64,000 bases of DNA from an uncultured Oscillospiraceae bacterium (GTDB taxonomy: Bacteria; Bacillota; Clostridia; Oscillospirales; Acutalibacteraceae). Every line of letters starts with the position of its first letter. The stretch's first letter is position 1. This document shows, piece by piece, positions 53,087 to 63,722 of this stretch. Location: positions 62,001 to 126,000 of the forward strand of contig URPR01000001.1 of NCBI GenBank assembly GCA_900549775.1, written 5' to 3'. The notes under the pieces were generated by a model. The model searched no databases. It had not been told where the DNA came from and worked only from the letters and a program-made list of their open reading frames with translations. The translations under genes and the position numbers were made by a program.

Positions 53087-53725
53087 GTGAATACTGCTGT
53101 TACCCCGACGAGAATGGAACTTACCAGGCTAAAAAAGAAGTTGCTTACCGCAAGACGTGGTCATAAGCTTTTAAAAGATAAACGCGATGAGATGATGCGA
53201 CAGTTTTTAAAGTTAATAGAAGAAAATAAAAATTTAAGACTCAAAGTAGAAGACTCGATAAAGAGGTATCACGACGATTTTACTTTGGCTCAAGCGGAAA
53301 TGGGAAGTGATCAACTGAAAACGGCGATTTTGTCGCCTAAACAAGACGTATTTTTAGATGTAAAATATAAAAGCATAATGAGTGTTAAAGTACCGCAATT
53401 TACCTATAGAATGAAAACTAATAAAAAGGCCGATATTTTCCCGTACAGTTTTGCTACTACAAGTGCAGCGTTAGATGAAGCACTTGAAAATTTATTTGAA
53501 ATTTTCAAGGATATGGTAAAACTTGCAGAATGCGAAAAAGTATGCCAGAAATTATCTTACGAAATAGAAAAAACAAACAGGCGTGTAAATGCACTTGAAT
53601 ATATTGTTATTCCGGAAGCCCAAACGAATATAAAATATATATCGGCAAAAATAGATGAAAATGAACGCAGTAATTCTGTGAGGCTGATGAAAATAAAAGA
53701 CATGATGTTAAATGCGTATTCTTAA
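53087..53725 (+). CDS. ntpD: V-type ATPase subunit D
   Basis: 212 residues. Central rotor coiled coil: TPTRMELTRLKKKLLTARRGHKLLKDKRDEMMRQF at the start and RRVNALEYIVIPEAQTNIKYISAKIDENER near the end. GTG at 53087 chosen, nine bases after AGGTG; a GTG four codons earlier is part of that site. Last gene of the operon. Confidence 0.95.
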   Translation: MNTAVTPTRMELTRLKKKLLTARRGHKLLKDKRDEMMRQFLKLIEENKNLRLKVEDSIKRYHDDFTLAQAEMGSDQLKTAILSPKQDVFLDVKYKSIMSVKVPQFTYRMKTNKKADIFPYSFATTSAALDEALENLFEIFKDMVKLAECEKVCQKLSYEIEKTNRRVNALEYIVIPEAQTNIKYISAKIDENERSNSVRLMKIKDMMLNAYS

Positions 53726-53771
53726 ATTAAAAAGGGAAACACGTTTGATTTTTATTTATTTACATTTACAG

Positions 53772-53811
53772 AAAAGCAACCACAATGTTGTGGTTGCTTT
53801 TAAGTTTTTTT
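53772..53811 (+). terminator. Terminator of the V-ATPase operon
   Basis: Perfect 14-bp stem AAAAGCAACCACAA/TTGTGGTTGCTTTT with a 2-base apex, then AAG and T7. Confidence 0.9.
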
Positions 53812-53822
53812 ATTATTCAAAT

Positions 53823-53975
53823 TTATACTATTGAATAATCCAGATACTCTTCAAGTTCTTCTTCGTCTTTTTTCTTTTTCTCAAAGTAAACAATAGCTGT
53901 AGCAACTGCAGCGGCAATAGTAGCAGCTGTGGCGACTATTGCAATTAATATACTAAATTTATTACACTTTTTCAT
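53823..53975 (-). CDS. Small single-pass membrane protein
   Basis: 50 residues: MKKCNKFSILIAIVATAATI, a helix rich in Ala and Ile (residues 8-30), a lysine cluster, then an acidic tail (EEELEEYLDYS). The ATG is eight bases after CGGGGTGT. Similar short Lys-TM-acidic proteins are common in clostridia without known function. Coding is supported by length, start site and composition only. Confidence 0.6.
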   Translation of the reverse strand: MKKCNKFSILIAIVATAATIAAAVATAIVYFEKKKKDEEELEEYLDYSIV

Positions 53976-54051
53976 AAATACACCCCGCATTTATTAAATT
54001 TACAAACTATTTTATAATAAGTTTCTTAAACTGTCAAGTTAAAGCTTGGCA

Positions 54052-55437
54052 TCATACTTCCAGCAAATATCCGTGCTTTGGTTTATTCATTCCTTTGCTT
54101 TGAAAGGTAGAATGTTGTTTTTCTCGTTTATCGTTAAAAAAATTATAGTTTTTTATAAATTCACTTCTTTTGTTAAAAAAAGTTTTTTTTGTATCCTCCG
54201 TTTTAAGCATAGACTCAATTGTAAGTAAACGGTTATACTTAGCGACTCTTTCGCTTCGGCATGGCGCACCTGATTTTATTAACCAGCTGCTGGAAGCAAC
54301 AGCGATATCTGCTATGGAAGTATCTTCCGTTTCGCCCGAGCGATGCGACACTACAGTGCTATACCCTAGAGATTTTGCGGTTTCGATTGTTTCAAATGTT
54401 TCTGATAATGTACCGATTTGATTTGGCTTAATTAATATGGAATTTGCAAGATTTTGTTTGGCGCCATGTTTTAACTTTTCTGAGTTCGTAACGAATAAAT
54501 CGTCCCCAACTAGCTGTATTCGGCTACCCAGAGTTTCAGTCAATATAGCCCATCCATCGAAGTCTTCCTCGGACATTCCATCTTCTATCGAAATAATAGG
54601 ATACTTCTCGCACCAGTTGTACCAGAAATCAACTAATTCTTGACTTGTAAATGATTTCTGCCTTTTCAACATCGTATAGTTGTTCCCAAAATGCCATTGG
54701 CTGCTAGCCGCGTCCAGAGCAATTTTCACTTCATTTGTGCTATATCCGGCTTGATTTATAGCTGAAATTATAACCTCGATAGCTTCTTCGTCTGAAGTCA
54801 AGTTTGGCGCGTAACCGCCTTCATCTCCAACAGAGGTTTCATAGCCGTTGCTTCTCAATATGCTCCCTAATGTATGATATATTTCACTGCACCAGCGTAG
54901 TCCTTCTTGAAAACTATTAGCTCCTGTCGGAACTATCATAAATTCTTGTATATCCACATTGTTTGAAGCGTGCACACCGCCGTTCAAGATATTCATCATT
55001 GGTGTGGGCATTTTCTTTGAGGAAAATCCACCGAGATATCTAAACAGGGGCATGTTGTAAAATTTTGAAGCAGTTTTCGCAAAAGCCATAGATGCAGCTA
55101 ACGTTGCGTTTGCACCTAAGTTTGACTTGTTTTTAGTACCGTCAAGTTCCATTAATAAATTATCTACACTCCACAAATCTGGATTTTTTAGCCGGGTTAA
55201 GGCAGGAGAAATAATTTCATTAATGTTTTTTACGGCAGTTGTCACGCCTTTTCCAAAAAAACGGTTACTATTTTGGTCTCTTAATTCAAGTGCCTCATTT
55301 TTTCCCACGGATGCACCGGACGGTACGCTAGCACTATCGCAGGTTCCGTCCGAAAAAGTCACGGAAGCCCATACTGTAGGAAATCCCCTAGAATCAAGAA
55401 TCTCCAATGCTTTTACTTTTTGTATACTTGTATTCAT
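54052..55437 (-). CDS. eno: Enolase, divergent form with extended C terminus
   Basis: 461 residues, against about 430 in most bacteria. Converts 2-phosphoglycerate to phosphoenolpyruvate. Catalytic regions are kept: GGVHASNNVDIQEF, VGDEGGYAPN, SIEDGM, LVGDDLFVTN, LIKPNQIGT, SHRSGETEDT and IKSG. Normally invariant surroundings differ: SRGNPTVEV reads SRGFPTVWA and SGAST reads SGASV. After YNRLLTIE there is a tail about 25 residues longer than usual. It may be a second enolase beside a standard one elsewhere. ATG at 55437 chosen, eight bases after AAGGGG. Confidence 0.88.
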   Translation of the reverse strand: MNTSIQKVKALEILDSRGFPTVWASVTFSDGTCDSASVPSGASVGKNEALELRDQNSNRFFGKGVTTAVKNINEIISPALTRLKNPDLWSVDNLLMELDGTKNKSNLGANATLAASMAFAKTASKFYNMPLFRYLGGFSSKKMPTPMMNILNGGVHASNNVDIQEFMIVPTGANSFQEGLRWCSEIYHTLGSILRSNGYETSVGDEGGYAPNLTSDEEAIEVIISAINQAGYSTNEVKIALDAASSQWHFGNNYTMLKRQKSFTSQELVDFWYNWCEKYPIISIEDGMSEEDFDGWAILTETLGSRIQLVGDDLFVTNSEKLKHGAKQNLANSILIKPNQIGTLSETFETIETAKSLGYSTVVSHRSGETEDTSIADIAVASSSWLIKSGAPCRSERVAKYNRLLTIESMLKTEDTKKTFFNKRSEFIKNYNFFNDKREKQHSTFQSKGMNKPKHGYLLEV

Positions 55438-55523
55438 TGTTTTTTCCCCTTCAAAATTCAAGTTTTACTTTTGCTAAAATCAGTATGCGCTTGTGCGAAA
55501 AGCTTTATACATTTATGCTGATT

Positions 55524-56519
55524 TTATTCCTTTTCAAGGCTTGTGTTGGGGTAATACCAAGACAAAATTTGCTTATAAGATGCGCCCTGTTTTGCCATCT
55601 CGTTTGCGCCGTATTGACTCATACCAACGCCGTGACCGTATCCTTTTACTGTGAATATAACTTTATCATCGCAAATATTTATGGTGAAGTTTGAAGAGCG
55701 GAGTGCAAAAGCTTCTCTTACCTGTCTGCCATTAACAGTTTTGTCGCCAATGTTAATGGATTTTATCATTCCGGCCTGAGTACGTTCATTTTCGTGTACC
55801 CACGAGTTAACATCATCGTTAAAATTTGATTGAAATTTATCTTGTGCAATTGTTTTAAATTCATCTAGCGACAATTCTTTTTTGCTTTGATAGCCTGGAG
55901 CTGAAAGGTCATAAGGGCTTGGCACAGACATTAAATAATCTGCATTTCCTCCGAAAACGTCCTCTAAATTTTCAGTATTTCCGCTAGATATGGAATGATA
56001 AAGAGCTTCAATATATTTACCGTTCTGTTTGAGACTTTCACCATAGACACTGTCGACTATTTTCATCATTTTGTCGTAATATTTCTCGAAATTTTCTTGC
56101 CATCGCTCTTTTAGCATTTCGGGAGTCATATAGTAAATTCGATTTTTTGAATCAACGCTAAAATCACAGCCTTTTAAACCATCGTCCGGCCTATTTCTTT
56201 GATTTTCTTGTAAATTTTTAAAGTAAGTATAAGCGGCTACCGTTTGTGCCTTTAAAGCTTCCACCTCATTTAATGGTGACATTTCGCAAGCAACACTTAA
56301 GCACAAAAATTCTCGTACATTTACATTAATTATTTCGCCATTTGATTTATCTAGTACTTTAAACTTATCGTCATTCGTTTTGTTTTTTGATAAATTGACA
56401 TTTTGGAATATATTTTTTACGTTCGGTATATCAACCTTGAAGTTACCATTTAAAGCGAAAACAGGCGTAATTATCATAAAAATAAATAAGATTAAGAGTA
56501 AAATAATTTTTTGTTTCAT
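55524..56519 (-). CDS. spoIID: Stage II sporulation protein D (SpoIID)
   Basis: 331 residues. Lytic transglycosylase that thins septal peptidoglycan during engulfment. N-terminal signal anchor (residues 4-23), catalytic Glu79 in LSVACEMSPLNEVEALKAQTVAAYTY, ALYHSISSGNTE, and C-terminal VKGYGHGVGMSQYGANEMA. ATG start after AGGGAGAAAAAACTC. Its sporulation partners spoIIM and spoIIP are not in the window. Confidence 0.92.
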   Translation of the reverse strand: MKQKIILLLILFIFMIITPVFALNGNFKVDIPNVKNIFQNVNLSKNKTNDDKFKVLDKSNGEIINVNVREFLCLSVACEMSPLNEVEALKAQTVAAYTYFKNLQENQRNRPDDGLKGCDFSVDSKNRIYYMTPEMLKERWQENFEKYYDKMMKIVDSVYGESLKQNGKYIEALYHSISSGNTENLEDVFGGNADYLMSVPSPYDLSAPGYQSKKELSLDEFKTIAQDKFQSNFNDDVNSWVHENERTQAGMIKSINIGDKTVNGRQVREAFALRSSNFTINICDDKVIFTVKGYGHGVGMSQYGANEMAKQGASYKQILSWYYPNTSLEKE

Positions 56520-56623
56520 GAGTTTTTTCTCCCTTTTTGTTAATATAACTATTTACAATTTTTTTTTTAAGAAGTAAAATATATATGCAATATCTTAAAT
56601 TTTTATTTTTAGGAGTGTTTTAT

Positions 56624-58511
<1,888 letters not shown>

Positions 58512-58531
58512 TACTGAAGATTTTTAACGAT

Positions 58532-58569
58532 AAAAAAAGCATCCACAATATTAAGTGGATGCTTTTTTT
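58532..58569. terminator. Bidirectional terminator of gap and the MATE gene
   Basis: AAAAAAGCATCCAC/GTGGATGCTTTTTT stem with an eight-base loop, T7 after it and A7 before it. Confidence 0.9.
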
Positions 58570-58583
58570 ATATTTTTGTGAAA

Positions 58584-59948
58584 CTAAGTAATATTCTTTT
58601 CAAGGTAAGTACTTACTCTTTTTTCCCACTTGCTCAACTTTACATATACAGCCCCTATAATCACAGGGAAAAACGTGGATACAAGCAACCCTAGATATAC
58701 TCCTAAATATCCCATATTTAATTTTTTTGAGAAGATGTAAGACAGTGAAAGTCGTAAAAAAACTTGACCGAATAGGGAGTTAAAGCAACTAAATTTTGTA
58801 TCGCCAATACCTATTGCAAATAGATTAAATGTAGTCATAATTGCGTACAGAATACAATCTAAAGAACAGCACATTTGCATATAAAGCAAGCCATGTCGCA
58901 TAACTTCTGGGTCATTTGTGAATAAGCGTATAATTTGATGCGAGAAAATTTGAGTTAAAACCACTATAGCAGAAGTTAAAAGTATATTTAATTTTAAGGT
59001 GAATTTTAAAATCTTTTTAGCTTGATCTATTTTATTGGCACCAACGTTTTGTCCAACAGCAATTGACATAGCTTGATTTATAGATTTAGACGGAACGGTT
59101 ATAAGTGTGTGCAGCTGAAAACCAATACCTAAGGCTGAAACTATATATGTTCCGTAAGAATTGAGCATTTTGGTTATTGCTACATAAGACGAATTTACAA
59201 TTATCATTTGTAAAAATAGCGGTAACCCAATTTTAGCGAAAAGTTTTATTTTATTTTTACTGCACTTTATAAACAAGAGACGTGTATGTTTAAAGTAAGA
59301 CCTCTTTAAATAAATATACGAAATGACCAAACAAATTGCATTTGTAAAGACTGTAGAGAGGGCTGCCCCAGCAGTTTCCATTTTAAGAACTCCAACGAAA
59401 AAGTAATCCAGTGACATATTGAGTAGCGCTGAAAATATCATAAATATAAACGGTACCTTAGAGTTTCCAAGGCCTTTGATAATTGAACAGATGGAAGTAA
59501 ATGAAAAGTTAAAAAGCCATCCAGTGGACATGACTTTCATGTAATCGTTTGCATAGTTAATAGAATCTTGTGGAACCTTGAGATACAACAAAATTTCTTT
59601 GTAGAAAGTTATAGTAACTACAGTAACTATGCAAGAAGTTATGAGTATAATGTTTCCGAGGGAAGCAATTACTTCAGATTGATCCTTTTCACTTTTTATT
59701 CCTTCATACTGAGAAATAAGTACTGTAGCAGCAGAAGACAAACTTGTGCCGATTGAGCCTATAACCCAAACTAAAGATGTTACATTCGCAATGCAAGCAA
59801 TTCCATCTTTTCCAATATAAAATCCCACAACTATCAGATCCACAACGCCATAAAATGTTTGAAGAAGTAGAGAAAAAAACATAGGAAAAGCGAAAGTTAT
59901 TAATTTTTTATAAATATTTCCAGAAGTTAAATTTATTTTATTTTTCAT
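58584..59948 (-). CDS. MATE family efflux transporter
   Basis: 454 residues, twelve membrane helices in two related halves. The MATE signature is seen in ITFAFPMFFSLLLQTFYGVVDLIVVGFYIG and in the second half KIGLPLFLQMIIVNSSYVAI. Exports cationic compounds or drugs with proton or sodium; substrate unknown. ATG at 59948 chosen. There is no ribosome site, and a -10 box lies only nine bases upstream, so the mRNA may be nearly leaderless; a start six codons further up would fall inside that box. Confidence 0.88.
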   Translation of the reverse strand: MKNKINLTSGNIYKKLITFAFPMFFSLLLQTFYGVVDLIVVGFYIGKDGIACIANVTSLVWVIGSIGTSLSSAATVLISQYEGIKSEKDQSEVIASLGNIILITSCIVTVVTITFYKEILLYLKVPQDSINYANDYMKVMSTGWLFNFSFTSICSIIKGLGNSKVPFIFMIFSALLNMSLDYFFVGVLKMETAGAALSTVFTNAICLVISYIYLKRSYFKHTRLLFIKCSKNKIKLFAKIGLPLFLQMIIVNSSYVAITKMLNSYGTYIVSALGIGFQLHTLITVPSKSINQAMSIAVGQNVGANKIDQAKKILKFTLKLNILLTSAIVVLTQIFSHQIIRLFTNDPEVMRHGLLYMQMCCSLDCILYAIMTTFNLFAIGIGDTKFSCFNSLFGQVFLRLSLSYIFSKKLNMGYLGVYLGLLVSTFFPVIIGAVYVKLSKWEKRVSTYLEKNIT

Positions 59949-59957
59949 AATATTTCT

Positions 59958-59985
59958 ATTATACATAAAATAACGGGAAAAGCAA
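59958..59985 (-). promoter_or_regulatory. Promoter close to the MATE start codon
   Basis: Minus-strand TTGCTT at 59980-59985, 16-bp spacer, TATAAT at 59958-59963. The predicted start point falls about three bases before the ATG. Confidence 0.5.
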
Positions 59986-60007
59986 AAGTATTATGTATCT
60001 GGAAGAA

Positions 60008-60040
60008 TTAAAGAAGCGCACCACTTAATTGTAGTGCGCA
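60008..60040 (-). terminator. Stem-loop after the orphan exported-protein gene
   Basis: GCGCACTAC/GTGGTGCGC nine-base stem (one T-G pair) with AATTAA loop, followed on the minus strand by TTCTTTAATTC. Position right after the stop supports a terminator despite the weak T run. Confidence 0.6.
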
Positions 60041-60044
60041 TAAT

Positions 60045-60968
60045 TTATTTTGCTAGAGAAGCTAATTTCGAAATTTGATTTTTCATCAATTGAATTAGCT
60101 CAGAAGCTGTGTTAGATGTTTTATTATAAACGCTGTTGCAAAGATCGACAGAGTTAGCAAGTACATCTAAATCTTTTACATCAGATCTAAAACTAAACAG
60201 GTACGGCAACATTAAGGCTCCATATATCCAACCGAGATTGCTTACGCCAAACAGAGTTCCAAAAGCACCTATAGCAGATCCAATCATAGACCCTAACCAC
60301 ATTGTGGTTCCGTTAGTTTTTAAGTAATACCAAATTCCCTTTGACGCATCCTGCGCATCACTTAAGTTTCTAAGTGTATCGGATATTTTTTGAGAGTTTG
60401 ATATTTCTTTATTGCTGCCTGTAAATGTGTCAATTAATGTTGAAATTTGTTTTGCTGATCTTTCTACAAAGTTATCTTTACATGTAAGGTCAGATTCTTT
60501 ATCAGCTGATGGATTTTTTTGTTTATAAGTACTGTAAATTAAATTTAATGCACCTGGAACGCTGCTAATGTTAGAATAAATACTACTAAATAATTCTTCT
60601 ACGTCGCCAAATTTAATATTTCTTATTTTGTCGAATATATCTTCCTTATTAAGAAATTTAACTTTATCCAAAAGTAATATTGCGGTGATTGAAACTAGAG
60701 AATAATATAAAATGTTTTTTTGAGTCTGCCAAAAAGCTCCTGTACATTTATCAAATAACCTTGAAAATAAAGAAGATTTTTGACTTTTGTTACTAGAACG
60801 TCTACTTTGTTTGAAGCTTTTAGCACTAGAGGTATCATCACCTGCAATTTCCTGTTCTATAGTTATTATCTGGCTTTTGACGTTATGTCCTTTAGCGAAA
60901 GTGCTTAAAGGTAAAGTTGAAGCAAATATTGTAGTTATTGCTAAAACTGATGATATAAATTTTTTCAT
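60045..60968 (-). CDS. Orphan exported or membrane protein
   Basis: 307 residues, family not recognised. N-terminal signal peptide (MKKFISSVLAITTIFASTLPLSTFAKG, likely cut after FAKG or STFA), a Ser/Lys-rich stretch at 50-68, one helix at about 86-104 and a hydrophobic glycine-rich pair at about 222-256. The rest is polar and Ser/Asn-rich. It has its own extended -10 promoter and a terminator. The composition suggests an envelope protein; nothing more can be said. Confidence 0.7.
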   Translation of the reverse strand: MKKFISSVLAITTIFASTLPLSTFAKGHNVKSQIITIEQEIAGDDTSSAKSFKQSRRSSNKSQKSSLFSRLFDKCTGAFWQTQKNILYYSLVSITAILLLDKVKFLNKEDIFDKIRNIKFGDVEELFSSIYSNISSVPGALNLIYSTYKQKNPSADKESDLTCKDNFVERSAKQISTLIDTFTGSNKEISNSQKISDTLRNLSDAQDASKGIWYYLKTNGTTMWLGSMIGSAIGAFGTLFGVSNLGWIYGALMLPYLFSFRSDVKDLDVLANSVDLCNSVYNKTSNTASELIQLMKNQISKLASLAK

Positions 60969-61001
60969 GTGCGCTGACTTCCTTTATAATAATTTTTTAA
61001 A

Positions 61002-61010
61002 ATTATATCA
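61002..61010 (-). promoter_or_regulatory. Extended -10 promoter of the orphan gene
   Basis: TGA-TATAAT on the minus strand, 33 bases before the coding start; no good -35 box. Confidence 0.45.
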
Positions 61011-61075
61011 TAAACTCTTTTAGAAATCATTATTCAACAATAAATATTTTATTTTTCTCTGTTTTACACAAAAAA

Positions 61076-62494
61076 TCAAGTCAGTTCATTATAAATAGTT
61101 TTATACTCTTTAGCCGAATTTTTCCAACTGTTATCGCTTTTCATGGCTCTTTTAGTAAGTGTTTGCCAACCATTTTTGTCATTAAAGCCCATGATGGCAC
61201 GTTTTATAGCCCACAACATATCTGATGAATTATAGTTTTGAAAAACAAAGCCATTACCTTTTTGGTCACCGCTGTCTTTTACCGTATCTGAAAGACCGCC
61301 TGTATTCCTTACTATTGGGATGGCCCCATACTTTAACGCAATCATTTGCGCAAGGCCACACGGCTCCATTTTAGATGGCATTAAAAACATATCTGATGCT
61401 GCGTAAATTTTGTGGGATAGCTCTGGCACAAATCCATGGCATGAGCTGACTTTGCTCTGATATTTAGCTTGCATACAGTCGAAAAACTGCTCATATTTTC
61501 CTTCACCAGAGCCTAAAACCACAAAGTTTATTTTTTCCTCTTGAAGAAGCTTTTCTAGAACATCTACCACTAAATCGATTCCTTTGTGCTCAACTAGCCT
61601 AGTTACCATGCCTATAAGAGGAACAGCTTCGTCAAAATTCAAATTTAAACGCTTGCTTAATTCCTCTTTATTTTTTATTTTTTTGCATAAAGTTTCTGCA
61701 CTATAATTTTCGTATATTTCGGTATCGGTTCTAGGGTTATAGACGTTTTCATCTATTCCGTTTAATATACCTACTAATTTTTTCTTATTGTCGCGCAAAA
61801 TGTAATGTAATGAGTGTGCATACCAAGGATCTAAAATTTCCCTTGCGTAGGTTTTGCTTACAGTTACTACTTTATTTGAGCTTTCAATTCCAGCTTTCAT
61901 AAAGTTTACACAATCGTCGTAATATAAAACGTTAAAGTTTTCCTTTTTTACACCGACAATGTCTTCTAATACGTCTTTGCTAAATTTGCCTTGATATTGT
62001 ATATTGTGAATTTCGAATATAGTTTTTATATTTTCATAATGTAAGAAATTTTTATATATTAAATTGTAAAAGACCGGTATAAGTGCAGTTTGCCAGTCAT
62101 TTGCATGTATTATTTTCGGCTTAAAGTCAATCCTTGGAATCATTTCCAAAATTGCTCTAGAGAAAAATGCGAATCTTTCGCCGTCATCGTAGTAGCCGTA
62201 TAAATTATCTCTATTAAAATAGTATTCGTTATCTAAAAAATAAAACACAACGTTATTAAAATCAAGTTTAAAGACACCGCAATATTGTCTTCTCCATGCA
62301 ATGGGTACTTGAAAATTCGTAATAAACTTCATTTTATTTTTAAAAACTTTTGAAATATTTTTATAAAAAGGCAAAACTACCCGACAGTCTATGCCTTCTT
62401 TTCTAAGCGCTACCGGCAATGAATAAGCAACATCCGCGAGCCCTCCGGACGCTATGAACGGGTAAACTTCGCTTGCACAAAATAAACACTTCAA
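61076..62494 (-). CDS. glgA: Glycogen synthase (GT5)
   Basis: 472 residues. Extends alpha-1,4-glucan from ADP-glucose. N-terminal CLFCASEVYPFIASGGLADVAYSLP (the usual KxGGL loop here reads ASGGL), HANDWQTALIP, IHNIQYQGKF, GILNGIDENVYNP, GMVTRLVEHKGIDLV, and the C-terminal donor site PSKMEPCGLAQMIALKYGAIPIVRNTGGL. TTG start nine bases after AAGGAG; it follows glgC by 12 bases. Confidence 0.95.
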   Translation of the reverse strand: MKCLFCASEVYPFIASGGLADVAYSLPVALRKEGIDCRVVLPFYKNISKVFKNKMKFITNFQVPIAWRRQYCGVFKLDFNNVVFYFLDNEYYFNRDNLYGYYDDGERFAFFSRAILEMIPRIDFKPKIIHANDWQTALIPVFYNLIYKNFLHYENIKTIFEIHNIQYQGKFSKDVLEDIVGVKKENFNVLYYDDCVNFMKAGIESSNKVVTVSKTYAREILDPWYAHSLHYILRDNKKKLVGILNGIDENVYNPRTDTEIYENYSAETLCKKIKNKEELSKRLNLNFDEAVPLIGMVTRLVEHKGIDLVVDVLEKLLQEEKINFVVLGSGEGKYEQFFDCMQAKYQSKVSSCHGFVPELSHKIYAASDMFLMPSKMEPCGLAQMIALKYGAIPIVRNTGGLSDTVKDSGDQKGNGFVFQNYNSSDMLWAIKRAIMGFNDKNGWQTLTKRAMKSDNSWKNSAKEYKTIYNELT

Positions 62495-62506
62495 ACAAAT
62501 TACTCC

Positions 62507-63700
62507 TTACTCTTGCCGTAAAATAATGTCGTTTTCAACCATAGATTTCGGTTTAACTTTCACATTATCACCTATAGTAACGTTGTCACCAATAGCAGTT
62601 ATCTCGTTTTCTGTCCCTTCAATTACAGCGCCTTTTCCAACTTTTACATTTTCTGAAATTATCGAATAATTTACAATAGCATCTTCTTTTATTACGCTTT
62701 TAGGCATGATGACCGAATGGCTTATTTTAGCCCCTTCGGCTACATATACCCCGGAGAACAAAACACTGGAAATAACTTCTCCATAAACTGTGCAACCGTC
62801 CGAGATGAGCGAGTCTTGTACTTTAGCTTCATCTGTTATATAAGCCTTTGGAAGCTCGTTTTGCTTTGAGTAAATTCTCCAATTTTCATCGTCTAGCTTT
62901 AAGTTTATCTCTGGGTTTAATAAATCCATGTTGCATTTCCACAAGCTTTCGATAGTACCAATATCTTTCCAGTACCCGTCAAAATTGTAAGCAAACAACT
63001 TTTCGTTTTTGTTTAGCATTTTTGGCAAAATATTTTTCCCAAAGTCATTGCAAGACTCTGAGTCACATTCATCTTCTTTTAAGTATTTTAACAATTTAGG
63101 CCAAGAAAAAACATAAATGCCCATGGATGCAAGCGTACTTTTGGGCTTTTCTGGCTTTTCTTGAAACTCATAAATCGACCCATCAGCTCTTGAGTTTATA
63201 ATACCGAATCTGTGAGCATCTAGTTGCGGAACATTTATAGCAGCGATGGTACAATCTGCTCCGACTTTTTTATGGAAATCTATCATTTTAGAATAATCCA
63301 TTTTATATATGTGATCGGCGGAAAGTATGACAACGTACTGAGGTTCATATTTTTGAATGTAATCTATGTTCTGGTAAATGGCGTTGGCTGTACCTTTGTA
63401 CCAGTCGGCGCCGTTTTCTCTTTGAAAAGGAGGTAAAATTTGCACTCCGCCATTTGCAAAACTCAAGTTCCAGGCTTGTCCTTTGCCTATATGTTCACTC
63501 AAAACGAGAGGCTGATATTGTGTAAGAATCCCTACGGCTTTTATACCAGAATTAGCGCAGTTAGACAGAGGAAAGTCTATTATTCTATACTTGCCGCCAT
63601 AAGGAATGGCCGGTTTTGCTAATTTTTTCGTCAAAGCGCCTAGTCTGCTTCCTTGTCCGCCTGCAAGCAGCATAGCGACAACTTCGTGTTTCGGGTACAT
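62507..63700 (-). CDS. glgC: Glucose-1-phosphate adenylyltransferase
   Basis: 397 residues. Makes ADP-glucose, the committed step of glycogen synthesis. MLLAGGQGSRLGALTKKLAKPAIPYGGKYRIIDFPLSNC, YKGTANAIYQN, LSADHIYKMDY and EFQEKPEKPKSTLASMGIYVF; left-handed beta-helix repeats at the C terminus (about residues 290-385). ATG start after AAGGAGAAAATT. Confidence 0.96.
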   Translation of the reverse strand: MYPKHEVVAMLLAGGQGSRLGALTKKLAKPAIPYGGKYRIIDFPLSNCANSGIKAVGILTQYQPLVLSEHIGKGQAWNLSFANGGVQILPPFQRENGADWYKGTANAIYQNIDYIQKYEPQYVVILSADHIYKMDYSKMIDFHKKVGADCTIAAINVPQLDAHRFGIINSRADGSIYEFQEKPEKPKSTLASMGIYVFSWPKLLKYLKEDECDSESCNDFGKNILPKMLNKNEKLFAYNFDGYWKDIGTIESLWKCNMDLLNPEINLKLDDENWRIYSKQNELPKAYITDEAKVQDSLISDGCTVYGEVISSVLFSGVYVAEGAKISHSVIMPKSVIKEDAIVNYSIISENVKVGKGAVIEGTENEITAIGDNVTIGDNVKVKPKSMVENDIILRQE

Positions 63701-63722
63701 AATTTTCTCCTTCCCATAAAAA

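Noticed and set aside
53075..53087. Overlapping longer start for ntpD within ntpB.
   Set aside because: That GTG belongs to the ribosome site of the second GTG, which gives the canonical N terminus.
61076..62494. GlgA with ASGGL instead of KxGGL as an inactive enzyme.
   Set aside because: The ASGGLADV form is, as I recall, common in clostridial GlgA, and the other catalytic motifs are intact.
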